Below, in pieces: positions 1 to 6,253 of a DNA stretch of 6,319 bases. Positions within the stretch are counted from its first letter, which is position 1, and every line of letters begins with the position of its first letter. The position numbers and the translations under genes were made by a program. This stretch comes from Oxalobacteraceae bacterium UBA7693 (GTDB taxonomy: Bacteria; Pseudomonadota; Gammaproteobacteria; Burkholderiales; Burkholderiaceae_D): positions 8,915-15,233 of the forward strand of contig DLGN01000307.1 in the NCBI GenBank assembly GCA_002482715.1, given 5' to 3'. The notes below the pieces were generated by a model. It made no database searches. It had not been told where the DNA came from and saw only the letters and a program-made list of their open reading frames with translations.

Positions 1-626
1 TGGTGGCATCCGATCATGCCTTGAATGAATTGAATCTGGATAAAGATACAGATTCTGAGCGACACTTGTTAGAAAAAATTACCCATCTAGCAGCACGGAT
101 TGAGAAATTATCGCTAGAAAATAATTATCGCTTTTCTGCTTCGAAGGCGTATTTTGGATTGGTACACGCGCGAATAGAAGAATTGCGTGAACAACGCGTT
201 GAAGGCTTGCCCATGGTGGCAGAGTTTATGGATAGACGCTTAACACCTGCGATGAATACTTGTGATGCAGTGGCGAATCGACAAGAGGCTTTGGCGCGAA
301 GAATTGCGAATTCGAATGACTTATTACGTACGCGGGTTGGTATCGTGCAGGAAATGCAAAATAGAAAAATCTTGCAATCTTTGAACGCGCGCGCAGCTCA
401 GCAATTGCATTTGCAGCAAGCGGTGGAGGGTTTATCTGTTGCAGCGATTTCATATTACGTAATTGGTCTATTTGGTTATGTGGCGAAAGCTGCCAAAGAA
501 TTTGGCTGGATCGCACATACAGAAAGTGCAGTTGGCGTTGCGGTGCCCTTGGTACTGGCGAGTGTCTGGTTAGGATTGCGTCATATGCATCGTCGTTTAC
601 ATGCGAAGCGCATAGAGAAAGATTAG
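1..626 (+). CDS. DUF3422 family membrane-anchored protein, C-terminal part (5' end outside window)
   Basis: This is the C-terminal portion of a DUF3422 protein, a family of unknown function common in proteobacteria and, from memory, usually a little over 400 residues, so roughly half is visible. The frame is open from the window edge. The GTG at position 3 is only the first in-frame start-like codon and is not proposed as the real start. Numbering from that codon, residues 15-140 are a long, charged, mostly helical stretch with coiled-coil character. Two hydrophobic segments follow at about 144-163 (around SYYVIGLFGYV) and 176-193 (around VGVAVPLVLASVWLG). The short tail is rich in Arg, Lys and His, which suggests a cytoplasmic C-terminus. 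The stop is TAG at 624-626. About 200 bp of non-coding DNA separates it from the deacetylase gene, so co-transcription is not evident. The family call is by recognition of the conserved pre-membrane and membrane region; the molecular role is unknown. Confidence 0.8.
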   Translation, partial: VASDHALNELNLDKDTDSERHLLEKITHLAARIEKLSLENNYRFSASKAYFGLVHARIEELREQRVEGLPMVAEFMDRRLTPAMNTCDAVANRQEALARRIANSNDLLRTRVGIVQEMQNRKILQSLNARAAQQLHLQQAVEGLSVAAISYYVIGLFGYVAKAAKEFGWIAHTESAVGVAVPLVLASVWLGLRHMHRRLHAKRIEKD

Positions 627-738
627 GGCAAAGCCGCAGTTTTTGTCTTTGGCTTATGCGCCTGTTACAGTTTCGATCAGCGCATGCCTTCTGATTTGCA
701 ACAGAACTCCACAGCTTGGCTTTGATGCAGCGCAAACC

Positions 739-766
739 ATGCTGGCTATTGCTTTACTGCCAGCAT
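739..766. repeat. Perfect 8-bp inverted repeat upstream of the deacetylase gene
   Basis: ATGCTGGC at 739-746 is matched by its exact reverse complement GCCAGCAT at 759-766, with a 12-base spacer. The half-site centres are 20 bp apart, about two helical turns, as expected for a dimeric regulator. The repeat covers the proposed -35 element at 753-758. As RNA it would be a stem-loop, but no U-run follows, so it is a poor intrinsic terminator for the DUF3422 gene. An operator role is inference. Confidence 0.5.
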
Positions 767-781
767 CCATCGGTCTAGAAT
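753..781 (+). promoter_or_regulatory. Candidate sigma-70 promoter for the deacetylase gene
   Basis: A -35-like TTTACT at 753-758 (4 of 6 consensus bases) and a -10-like TAGAAT at 776-781 (5 of 6) are separated by an optimal 17 bp. Transcription would begin near 788 and give a leader of about 40 bases before the TTG start at 829. This is pattern matching only. The overlap with the inverted repeat at 739-766 would fit repression or activation at this promoter. Confidence 0.4.
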
Positions 782-817
782 CAATTAGTCTATTCCTTCA
801 TCTCAGATCTCATATTT

Positions 818-821
818 GGAG
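818..821 (+). promoter_or_regulatory. Shine-Dalgarno site that sets the deacetylase start
   Basis: GGAG at 818-821 lies 7 bases before the TTG at 829. It supports this start over the upstream extension of the open frame, which reaches back to a TTG at 643. The residues encoded by that extension do not resemble the start of deacetylase-family proteins. Confidence 0.7.
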
Positions 822-828
822 CAAACAC

Positions 829-1764
829 TTGTTAGCCGCCTATATTACCCATACCGATTGTCAAAAACACGAGATGGGAAATCATCATCCCGAATGCCCC
901 GAACGTTTGGGAGCGGTGAATGATCAACTGCTGATCAAAGGTTTACTCGATTACATGGAGCAATTGGACGCACCTTTGGCAACCCAAGAGCAGTTAGCAA
1001 AAGCGCATAGTCTTAGTTATCTGAATGAATTTGCTGAAATAGCGCAACAGGTTCCTGAAAATCGGCACGTACAGATTGATCCTGATACCAGCATTAATGA
1101 ATTCTCATATCAAGCGGCCTTACGCGCCGCTGGCGCCGCGGTGTTGGCGTCTAACCTGGTGGCATCGGGTCAGGCACCCGTTGCATTTTGTAATATCCGC
1201 CCGCCCGGGCACCATGCAGAGCGCAGTAATGCCGGTGGATTCTGTTTTTTTAATAATGTGGCAGTCGGTATTCGGCATGCTATTTCTCATCATGGAATAG
1301 AACGGATTGCCTTAATTGATTTCGATGTACATCATGGTAATGGGAGTGAAGATATTTTGTTTGATGATCCCCATGTGTTGATGTGTTCTATTTTCGAAAA
1401 AAATCTTTACCCATTTTGCGGTGATGTCCCGATGGGGGCAAATATGGTGAACGTAGGTTTACCGACTCGCTCTGGAAGTGAAGCATTTCGTCAGGCTGTG
1501 AGCGAGGTGTGGATGCCAGCCTTAGAAAAATTTCAGCCAGAAATGATTTTTATATCTGCTGGATTTGACGGTCACCGCGAAGATGATATGGGTAATCTGG
1601 CATTGGTCGAAGCTGATTATGAATGGGTCACAAAACAAATCGTTATGATCGCGCAACGCTATTCACATGGTCGCATCGTTTCATGTTTAGAAGGTGGCTA
1701 TGACTTATCGTCCTTAGGTCGAAGTGTTGCTGCGCATGTGCGCGTGTTGATCGGCGCTGATTAA
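829..1764 (+). CDS. Histone deacetylase family protein (zinc-dependent class II-like deacetylase)
   Basis: This is a 311-residue cytoplasmic protein of the arginase/deacetylase fold that hydrolyses acyl groups from acetyl-lysine or related acetylated amines such as polyamines. The N-terminus (MLAAYITHTDCQKHEMG, then HPECPERL) is typical of bacterial members. Active-site motifs are intact: RPPGHHA at 124-130 with the His128-His129 pair, DFDVHHG at 164-170 with zinc ligands Asp166 and His168, SAGFDGH with the third ligand Asp247, and EGGYD with the transition-state Tyr291. It should therefore be an active metal enzyme. The TTG start at 829 is chosen for its Shine-Dalgarno site and because about 310 residues is the usual family length. 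No signal peptide is seen. The acetyltransferase gene lies 161 bp downstream on the same strand, which makes protein acetyl-lysine an attractive substrate, but that link is inferred. A polyamine or acetoin-related substrate cannot be excluded. Confidence 0.9.
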   Translation: MLAAYITHTDCQKHEMGNHHPECPERLGAVNDQLLIKGLLDYMEQLDAPLATQEQLAKAHSLSYLNEFAEIAQQVPENRHVQIDPDTSINEFSYQAALRAAGAAVLASNLVASGQAPVAFCNIRPPGHHAERSNAGGFCFFNNVAVGIRHAISHHGIERIALIDFDVHHGNGSEDILFDDPHVLMCSIFEKNLYPFCGDVPMGANMVNVGLPTRSGSEAFRQAVSEVWMPALEKFQPEMIFISAGFDGHREDDMGNLALVEADYEWVTKQIVMIAQRYSHGRIVSCLEGGYDLSSLGRSVAAHVRVLIGAD

Positions 1765-1788
1765 TCTGCGGTTTCTTGGGCAAATTAT

Positions 1789-1819
1789 TCAGCGTATTCA
1801 TTTTGAATGCTGATTGTTT
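1789..1819 (+). terminator. Weak candidate intrinsic terminator after the deacetylase gene
   Basis: TCAGC at 1789-1793 plus ATTC at 1796-1799 pair with GAATGCTGA at 1805-1813. This gives a 9-bp stem with a 2-base bulge and a 5-base loop, followed by the U-rich TTGTTT at 1814-1819. The stem is AT-rich and the U-tract is broken, so termination would probably be partial and some read-through into the acetyltransferase gene is possible. Confidence 0.35.
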
Positions 1820-1902
1820 AATTAGATGCATAGAGTGAATTGCGTGCTGCTAAATGAGCGTGACCATATCGCCGATGAATTGAGGATTTTGGTATCAATA
1901 TG

Positions 1903-1916
1903 ATTTTCCTGAAAAT
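1903..1916. repeat. Short palindrome next to the acetyltransferase ribosome binding site
   Basis: ATTTTC at 1903-1908 and GAAAAT at 1911-1916 form a perfect 6-bp inverted repeat around a CT centre. It ends 9 bases before the ATG at 1926 and abuts the GAGA ribosome binding site at 1917-1920. A -10-like TATGAT at 1899-1904 overlaps its left edge, but no convincing -35 partner is visible. It may be an operator or chance in AT-rich sequence. Confidence 0.3.
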
Positions 1917-1925
1917 GAGAAAACT

Positions 1926-4604
1926 ATGAACAAGCATTATTTGACATCCTTGTTTTCCCCTCGCTCAGTAGTCGTGTTTGCGGGTGATTTAAATGCGCCT
2001 GAATTACAGACCTCAGTGACGCGGGTATTTTTGCAGCATTTAGAAAGTAAGGATTTTCAGGGAAGCGTTACTTATCTTGATAGTCGGGTAAAAGGCACCT
2101 TAGGCGACTTAGCAACTTCACGTGCTGATTTGGCGATTTTAGCTTTGCCGAATCAAGAGCTAAGCGCTGCGTTGGAGGTAGTTGGTCGAATTCAATGTCG
2201 TGCTGCTTTGATTTTATCGATTGGTGTGGATGCCGCTTTGGCAAAGAATTTACATAAAATCGCCAAGCAGCATGGGATCTCTTTGTTGGGGCCAAATAGT
2301 TTGGGATTTCAACGTCCCAAGGCCCATTTGAATGCGAGTGCGCTTGGAAAATTGGCACAGCCAGGTTCCTTGGCGGTCGTTTCGCAGTCTGGCGCCTTGA
2401 CTAGTTCGATTTTGGATTGGGCTGCGAAGAACGGCGTAGGCTTCTCCGCGGTGGTTTCACTGGGAGTGAATACAGCAGTGGATCTAGCGCAAGTATTGGA
2501 TTTTCTGGCGGACGACGCAGCGACACAAACCATTGTTGTGTACATCGAAGGGATTAAGAATGCCCGACGCTTTATGAGCTCACTGCGTGCTGCTGCGAAT
2601 TCTAAGCCAGTGATTGTGTTGAAGTCTGGACGTAAGCCCGATGGATCAAAAGCTGCTTTAACGCATTCTGGCAATATCGTCGGTAGTGATGCGATTTTCG
2701 ATGCTGCACTTCAACGTGCCGGCGCGGTGCGCGTGCATTCTATGGTGCAGTTGTTTGCTGCGGCTAAGTGTTTGTCCGCGCGCTATTTGCCCGTTGGACG
2801 ACGTTTGGCAATTATTTCGAATGGCGGTGGCCCAGCGGTACTGGCAGCAGATTTTGTCAATGAAGTCAGTTTAGAGATGGCAAAACTACCCGCCGATGTG
2901 GTGAAAAATTTGTATAAAAAAATCTCGCCATATGCGGCGCTGGATGAGTTGATCGACTTATCTCAGGATGCGAATGCAGAGCATTATCGTGCGGCAGTGA
3001 CTGCGTGCGCACACTGCAACGAGGTGGATGGCATTTTGGTGATCTTGTCACCCATTGCCGGTGTCGATACTGGCGCAATCGCTCAGGTTTTGGCAGATTT
3101 GCAGGCCACAGTTGGAAAGCCCTTGATCAGTTGCTGGATGGGGGATGAAAAAGTCACGGCCGCCCGCACGATTTTGTTTAAGGCGGGTATTCCTAGTTTC
3201 AGAACACCAGAAGCTGCCGTGGATGCGTTCAATCACGTATCCTTGTTTCATCGCAATCAGCAATTATTGCGTCAAGTTCCGCCACCATTATCTCAATTAG
3301 CCAAGCCTGATTTGGAAGGTGCACGTATTTTGATTGAAAGCGTGTTGGCTGAGCGTCGTAAAGTATTGACGGAGATGGAATCAAAAGCGCTGCTTTCTGC
3401 CTTCCACATTCCGGTGACCAAAACTATGTTAGCCCGTAGTTCGACCGAGGCAATGCTGGTGGCGAATCAACTTGGTTATCCTGTTGCCTTGAAAATCGAT
3501 TCCGCAGATATTTCCCATAAATCGGATGTGCAAGGTGTGTTGCTAAACGTCAGTAATGCGACAGGTGTACGAGATGGCTGGCAAAACATGTTGCAACGTG
3601 TCGGACAGTTACGTCCAGAGGCAAAGATCAATGGCGTGACTGTGCAGAATATGTCGGGTAAGCCAGAAGGCCGTGAGTTGTTTATTGGTGTCTCGACAGA
3701 TGAATTATTTGGCCCGGTTATTTCGTTTGGTGCAGGCGGCGTGATGATAGAGTTAATTGCAGATCGCGCCATTGAATTACCGCCGCTCAATCAATTCTTG
3801 GCACATCGGCTGATTGATCGTGTCCGTTGTGTAGAAATGTTGGGGCCGTGGCGAGGCACACCACCAGTGCATCGTGAGGCACTGGAGCAAATTTTGCTGC
3901 GCGTTTCTGAAATGGTCTGCGCTTTGCCACAACTACGTGAGATGGATATTAATCCTCTGATCGTGGATCAATATGGCGCATTGGCTGTTGATGCGCGGGT
4001 TGTGGTTGATCATTCACCCGCAGAGCCAGGTAACTATGAACATCTGGCGATCTCTCCCTATCCATCGGATAAAGAAACGGAATGGCCGTTGCGTGATGGA
4101 CGTATGTATATAGTCAGGCCATTGCACCCACATGACGCGGAAATGCTGCAAGACTTAGTACGTCGATTGTCGCCGGAAAGCCGTTACTTCCGATTTGTTT
4201 CGTCGATGCGGGAACTTTCTGATCGCATGTTGGCAAAATTTACTTTGATCGATTACGACAGAGAAATGGCCTTGGTCGCCATTTACAACCAACGCCAACC
4301 ACAAGCCGATGGGAGCTTTATTGAGACCGAGAGAATTATTGGTGTCTCGCGTTATGTCACGAATCCAGATAAAAGCACTTGCGAGTTTTCATTACTCATC
4401 GCGGATGATTTTGCGGGGCAGGGTTTGGGAACCCGTCTGATGCAATCCATTATCGAAGTTGCACGTAGTCGTGGCTTGGCCTACATCGAAGGTTTAGTGT
4501 TGACGAATAATGCGAATATGTTAAAGCTGATGCGTAGTTTGGAATTTGACGTGAAGTCTTATCCAGAAGATCCTGATTTCCGTTTATGCGTCAAAGCGCT
4601 GTAG
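1926..4604 (+). CDS. Bifunctional acyl-CoA synthetase (ADP-forming)-like / GNAT N-acetyltransferase, Pat type
   Basis: This 892-residue cytoplasmic protein has the Pat/PatZ (YfiQ) architecture. In enteric bacteria such proteins acetylate lysines of enzymes such as acetyl-CoA synthetase, using acetyl-CoA. Domains in order: CoA-binding Rossmann domain (about 8-135, with SPRSVVVFAG and GPNSLG), succinyl-CoA-ligase-like domains (about 145-440, with SQSGAL at 153-158), ATP-grasp domain (about 480-695, with GYPVALKID, HKSD at 531-534 and DINPL at 674-678), and GNAT domain (about 720-890). The GNAT part has the acetyl-CoA pyrophosphate loop GQGLGTRLM at 831-839 and a likely general-base Glu820 in CEFSLLI. 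The phosphohistidine position of ADP-forming synthetases is His247 (THSGN), retained here, as are likely Mg ligands Asn676 and Asp689, so the ligase half may be active. The start is ATG with GAGA 5 bases upstream. The upstream deacetylase could be its opposing enzyme. The family assignment is firm; the protein substrate and ligase activity are not shown by the sequence. Confidence 0.9.
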   Translation: MNKHYLTSLFSPRSVVVFAGDLNAPELQTSVTRVFLQHLESKDFQGSVTYLDSRVKGTLGDLATSRADLAILALPNQELSAALEVVGRIQCRAALILSIGVDAALAKNLHKIAKQHGISLLGPNSLGFQRPKAHLNASALGKLAQPGSLAVVSQSGALTSSILDWAAKNGVGFSAVVSLGVNTAVDLAQVLDFLADDAATQTIVVYIEGIKNARRFMSSLRAAANSKPVIVLKSGRKPDGSKAALTHSGNIVGSDAIFDAALQRAGAVRVHSMVQLFAAAKCLSARYLPVGRRLAIISNGGGPAVLAADFVNEVSLEMAKLPADVVKNLYKKISPYAALDELIDLSQDANAEHYRAAVTACAHCNEVDGILVILSPIAGVDTGAIAQVLADLQATVGKPLISCWMGDEKVTAARTILFKAGIPSFRTPEAAVDAFNHVSLFHRNQQLLRQVPPPLSQLAKPDLEGARILIESVLAERRKVLTEMESKALLSAFHIPVTKTMLARSSTEAMLVANQLGYPVALKIDSADISHKSDVQGVLLNVSNATGVRDGWQNMLQRVGQLRPEAKINGVTVQNMSGKPEGRELFIGVSTDELFGPVISFGAGGVMIELIADRAIELPPLNQFLAHRLIDRVRCVEMLGPWRGTPPVHREALEQILLRVSEMVCALPQLREMDINPLIVDQYGALAVDARVVVDHSPAEPGNYEHLAISPYPSDKETEWPLRDGRMYIVRPLHPHDAEMLQDLVRRLSPESRYFRFVSSMRELSDRMLAKFTLIDYDREMALVAIYNQRQPQADGSFIETERIIGVSRYVTNPDKSTCEFSLLIADDFAGQGLGTRLMQSIIEVARSRGLAYIEGLVLTNNANMLKLMRSLEFDVKSYPEDPDFRLCVKAL

Positions 4605-4626
4605 TCGCTAAGGCTTATTGAGCGTC

Positions 4627-5397
4627 TTACTTTTTCTGTTTTTGCGCATAGTATTGTGCGATGTATTCAGGACGTATTAATTGTTGAAAATAAGCTGGAA
4701 TCCATGGGCGCGCAGAGAGCATAAAGCTCATTCTGTGTTTTTCTTCAAACGGCAAATTGGCATCTGCATGGTGTTGATCTGAAATATCACGTGCCAATTG
4801 CCGCATGCGGGTCAATAAAATCGCGCTCGATTGTTTGGATAACATGACGGTAATGAACTGCATCATGTCATGTTTTCCATCAAAGCTGGCGTCAAGATAA
4901 TCTGCGAACGATTCTCGACGGTGCAGCTGTTGAATTGGGCCATTTGGAATCCAACGAAAGATACGCGACAATAAAAGCTTGATGCGATTATTTGGCATCA
5001 ATTCGATAATGCCTAAATGATCAAGGCGCAGCAGATAAGCAATTACCTCGGTTTCACTGATCGCATAGATGTCGACAATCTGTTGCAAGGTCAGATAATT
5101 CATCGCCGATACTGCCACGATAAACTTTTTCGGATCGCTGATTAATTCTTCTTCCTGCTCGTAACTGAGTTCATCAATCAAAGATTCCTCATAGCTGCGC
5201 GAAGTTAGCTCGTGCAAGCTGATTTGTGCCGCATCTAGAATTTGATCAAGACGATGCAAGCTCAAATTTTTGGATGCAAACATGCGTTTAACGCTGGATT
5301 CTGATACCCCAATTTTCTGGGCTAATTCTAAATAAGTAATACGACGCGACTTGAGTTCACGTTTCAGAACATCGATCAGGGTGGAAGCTTTTGTCAT
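4627..5397 (-). CDS. XRE-type helix-turn-helix transcriptional regulator
   Basis: This 256-residue predicted DNA-binding protein has a Cro/C1-type helix-turn-helix at about residues 8-65, with the core YLELAQKIGVSESSVKRMF at 22-40. A second region at about 100-142 (LTLQQIVDIYAISETEVIAYL, then LRLDHLGIIEL and NNRIKLL) reads like a winged helix-turn-helix, with helices, a recognition-like helix and a wing. The rest (about 145-250) is helical and resembles no ligand-binding domain I can name. The ATG at 5397 is chosen because the upstream extension to 5442 would add a poor 15-residue segment; its Shine-Dalgarno site is weak. The gene converges on the acetyltransferase gene with a 22-bp gap and diverges from the msrA-like gene. 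The inverted repeat at 5409-5444 just upstream suggests autoregulation, and control of the msrA-like gene is possible. Both are inference. No signal peptide or membrane segment is seen. Confidence 0.85.
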   Translation of the reverse strand: MTKASTLIDVLKRELKSRRITYLELAQKIGVSESSVKRMFASKNLSLHRLDQILDAAQISLHELTSRSYEESLIDELSYEQEEELISDPKKFIVAVSAMNYLTLQQIVDIYAISETEVIAYLLRLDHLGIIELMPNNRIKLLLSRIFRWIPNGPIQQLHRRESFADYLDASFDGKHDMMQFITVMLSKQSSAILLTRMRQLARDISDQHHADANLPFEEKHRMSFMLSARPWIPAYFQQLIRPEYIAQYYAQKQKK

Positions 5398-5408
5398 AAT
5401 ATTAAGTC

Positions 5409-5444
5409 GCTTGCATAAAAGTATCGAAAAATGATACAGCAAGC
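5409..5444. repeat. Nested inverted repeats upstream of the regulator, candidate operator
   Basis: GCTTGC at 5409-5414 pairs with GCAAGC at 5439-5444, and inside it GTATC at 5421-5425 pairs with GATAC at 5433-5437. The spacers between outer and inner arms are unequal (6 and 1 bases). The repeat covers the proposed -10 element of the regulator promoter and starts 12 bp upstream of its ATG, a good place for an autoregulatory operator. It could instead be a 5' leader hairpin. Confidence 0.4.
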
Positions 5445-5458
5445 TACAAATTCTGCAA
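5431..5458 (-). promoter_or_regulatory. Candidate promoter of the HTH regulator gene
   Basis: Read on the minus strand, TTGCAG (5458 to 5453, 3 of 6 consensus bases) and TATCAT (5436 to 5431, 5 of 6) are 16 bp apart. Transcription would start near 5424 and give a leader of about 27 bases. The -10 match is good and the -35 is poor, which would fit a promoter that needs help or is modulated. Pattern matching only. Confidence 0.3.
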
Positions 5459-5473
5459 CTTTCTGATTAGCAG

Positions 5474-5503
5474 TTGTCGGTATTTGCTACTTACATTGAT
5501 AAT
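5474..5503 (+). promoter_or_regulatory. Candidate promoter of the msrA-like gene
   Basis: TTGTCG at 5474-5479 (4 of 6 consensus bases) and GATAAT at 5498-5503 (5 of 6) are 18 bp apart. Transcription would start near 5510 and leave an untranslated leader of about 170 bases before the ATG at 5679. No convincing riboswitch or small gene was recognised in that leader. It holds only short stem-forming pairs, such as CTGAT/ATCAG at 5571-5587. Confidence 0.35.
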
Positions 5504-5665
5504 GCGTGGCGATTTTTCGCTGTCAGGCCGCTCAACTATTGCTCAAGCTCTGTGGTTTATGCGCTCTTGCCTGATGCAAAAAATCAGTAACAGCAAAATA
5601 CGAGCTTTTTGCAAGACCCCAATGCAGCTCAATAATAAAATCAATGACAAGATTCAAACAAACGC

Positions 5666-5670
5666 GAGGA
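5666..5670 (+). promoter_or_regulatory. Shine-Dalgarno site that sets the msrA-like start
   Basis: GAGGA at 5666-5670 is 8 bases before the ATG at 5679. An in-frame ATG at 5670 overlaps this site and has no good one of its own. The longer frame reaching back to 5484 encodes residues unlike any MsrA. The ATG at 5679 is therefore preferred. Confidence 0.75.
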
Positions 5671-5678
5671 TGACAGGC

Positions 5679-6209
5679 ATGGCTTTGGAAACTACAACTT
5701 TAGGCGGTGGTCGTTTTTGGGATTTAGAAGCGGTGTTTCAACAATTGAGGGGCGTTAAAACTGTTCAATGTGGTTATGCAGGGGGGCATACAGAATCCCC
5801 CAATTATGAAGCAGTTTGTAGCGGGGACACCGGACATGCTGAAGTTGTTAGAGTCCAATTTGATAATGAAATTCTGTCATTTGAAGAAATCCTTGAAGTG
5901 TTTTTCAAGATACATGATCCCTACTCACCCGCAAATGTCGGCGAACAGTTAGCCTCGCCGTTGCGCTCAGTTATTTATGTGCATACTTACGAACAAAGAA
6001 CATTTGCGTATGAGGCTGTGAAAAGATTTGGACGCTTTGCACACGCGATGGTGATGACAGAAATTGCCATCTGCCCAGAGTTCTTTCCTGCCGAGCCAGA
6101 ACATCAGAATTTCTATCGCAATCACAAAGACGACACTTATTGCACAGAATTTATTCTGCCAAAAATCATGCGTTCTCGTGAGATTTTTAAGAAGAAACTG
6201 GCAGCTTGA
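5679..6209 (+). CDS. MsrA-like protein (peptide methionine sulfoxide reductase family) lacking the catalytic cysteine
   Basis: This 176-residue protein clearly has the MsrA fold and a usual length for the family. MsrA enzymes reduce methionine-S-sulfoxide in proteins, using the Cys of GCFWx. Conserved parts here are LGGG (8-11), Phe13-Trp14, GYAGG with Tyr33, the CSGDTGHAE block at 47-55 with Glu55, FFPAEPEHQNFYRN (135-148) and TYC (153-155). The catalytic motif reads GRFWD: Arg12 (codon CGT at 5712) replaces the nucleophile. In the region normally like QGNDVGTQYRS the sequence is VGEQLASPLRS (87-97), which loses the usual Asp (Gln90) and second active-site Tyr (Leu95). The frame is uninterrupted, so this is not simple gene decay. 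Standard MsrA chemistry is very unlikely; binding of oxidised methionine or a regulatory role is possible (inference). No signal peptide is seen, so it should be cytoplasmic. It has its own terminator and diverges from the HTH regulator. The symbol msrA is withheld because the function is doubtful. Confidence 0.85.
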   Translation: MALETTTLGGGRFWDLEAVFQQLRGVKTVQCGYAGGHTESPNYEAVCSGDTGHAEVVRVQFDNEILSFEEILEVFFKIHDPYSPANVGEQLASPLRSVIYVHTYEQRTFAYEAVKRFGRFAHAMVMTEIAICPEFFPAEPEHQNFYRNHKDDTYCTEFILPKIMRSREIFKKKLAA

Positions 6210-6253
6210 TTCATCGCTGATGGCTTTAGAAAAAAGTACCGACTGATTGAAAC

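Noticed and set aside
226..735. 169-residue open frame on the minus strand
   Set aside because: It lies mostly antisense to the DUF3422 coding region, has low-complexity composition unlike a real protein and no family resemblance.
643..828. N-terminal extension of the deacetylase frame back to a TTG at 643
   Set aside because: The encoded residues do not resemble the family. The TTG at 829 has a well-placed GGAG and gives the typical length and N-terminus.
2068..3790. Several minus-strand open frames of 70-121 residues and a 62-residue plus-strand frame
   Set aside because: All are shadows of the acetyltransferase gene, whose frame is fully explained by known domains.
4594..4640. Possible terminator between the convergent acetyltransferase and regulator genes
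   Set aside because: The AAGCGCT/AGCG-CTT pairing at 4594-4628 needs a bulge and lies inside the end of the coding region, and the alternative CGCT/AGCG stem is only 4 bp. The following T-rich stretch is explained by Lys codons of the regulator.
5571..5612. Short stems in the msrA-like leader (CTGAT/ATCAG and GCAAAA/TTTTGC) as a riboswitch or attenuator
   Set aside because: The stems are 5-6 bp and AT-rich, match no riboswitch class I recognise, and are expected by chance in such sequence.
5484..5678. N-terminal extension of the msrA-like frame
   Set aside because: It contains no signal peptide or family similarity and overlaps the proposed promoter. The ATG at 5679 has a good GAGGA site.
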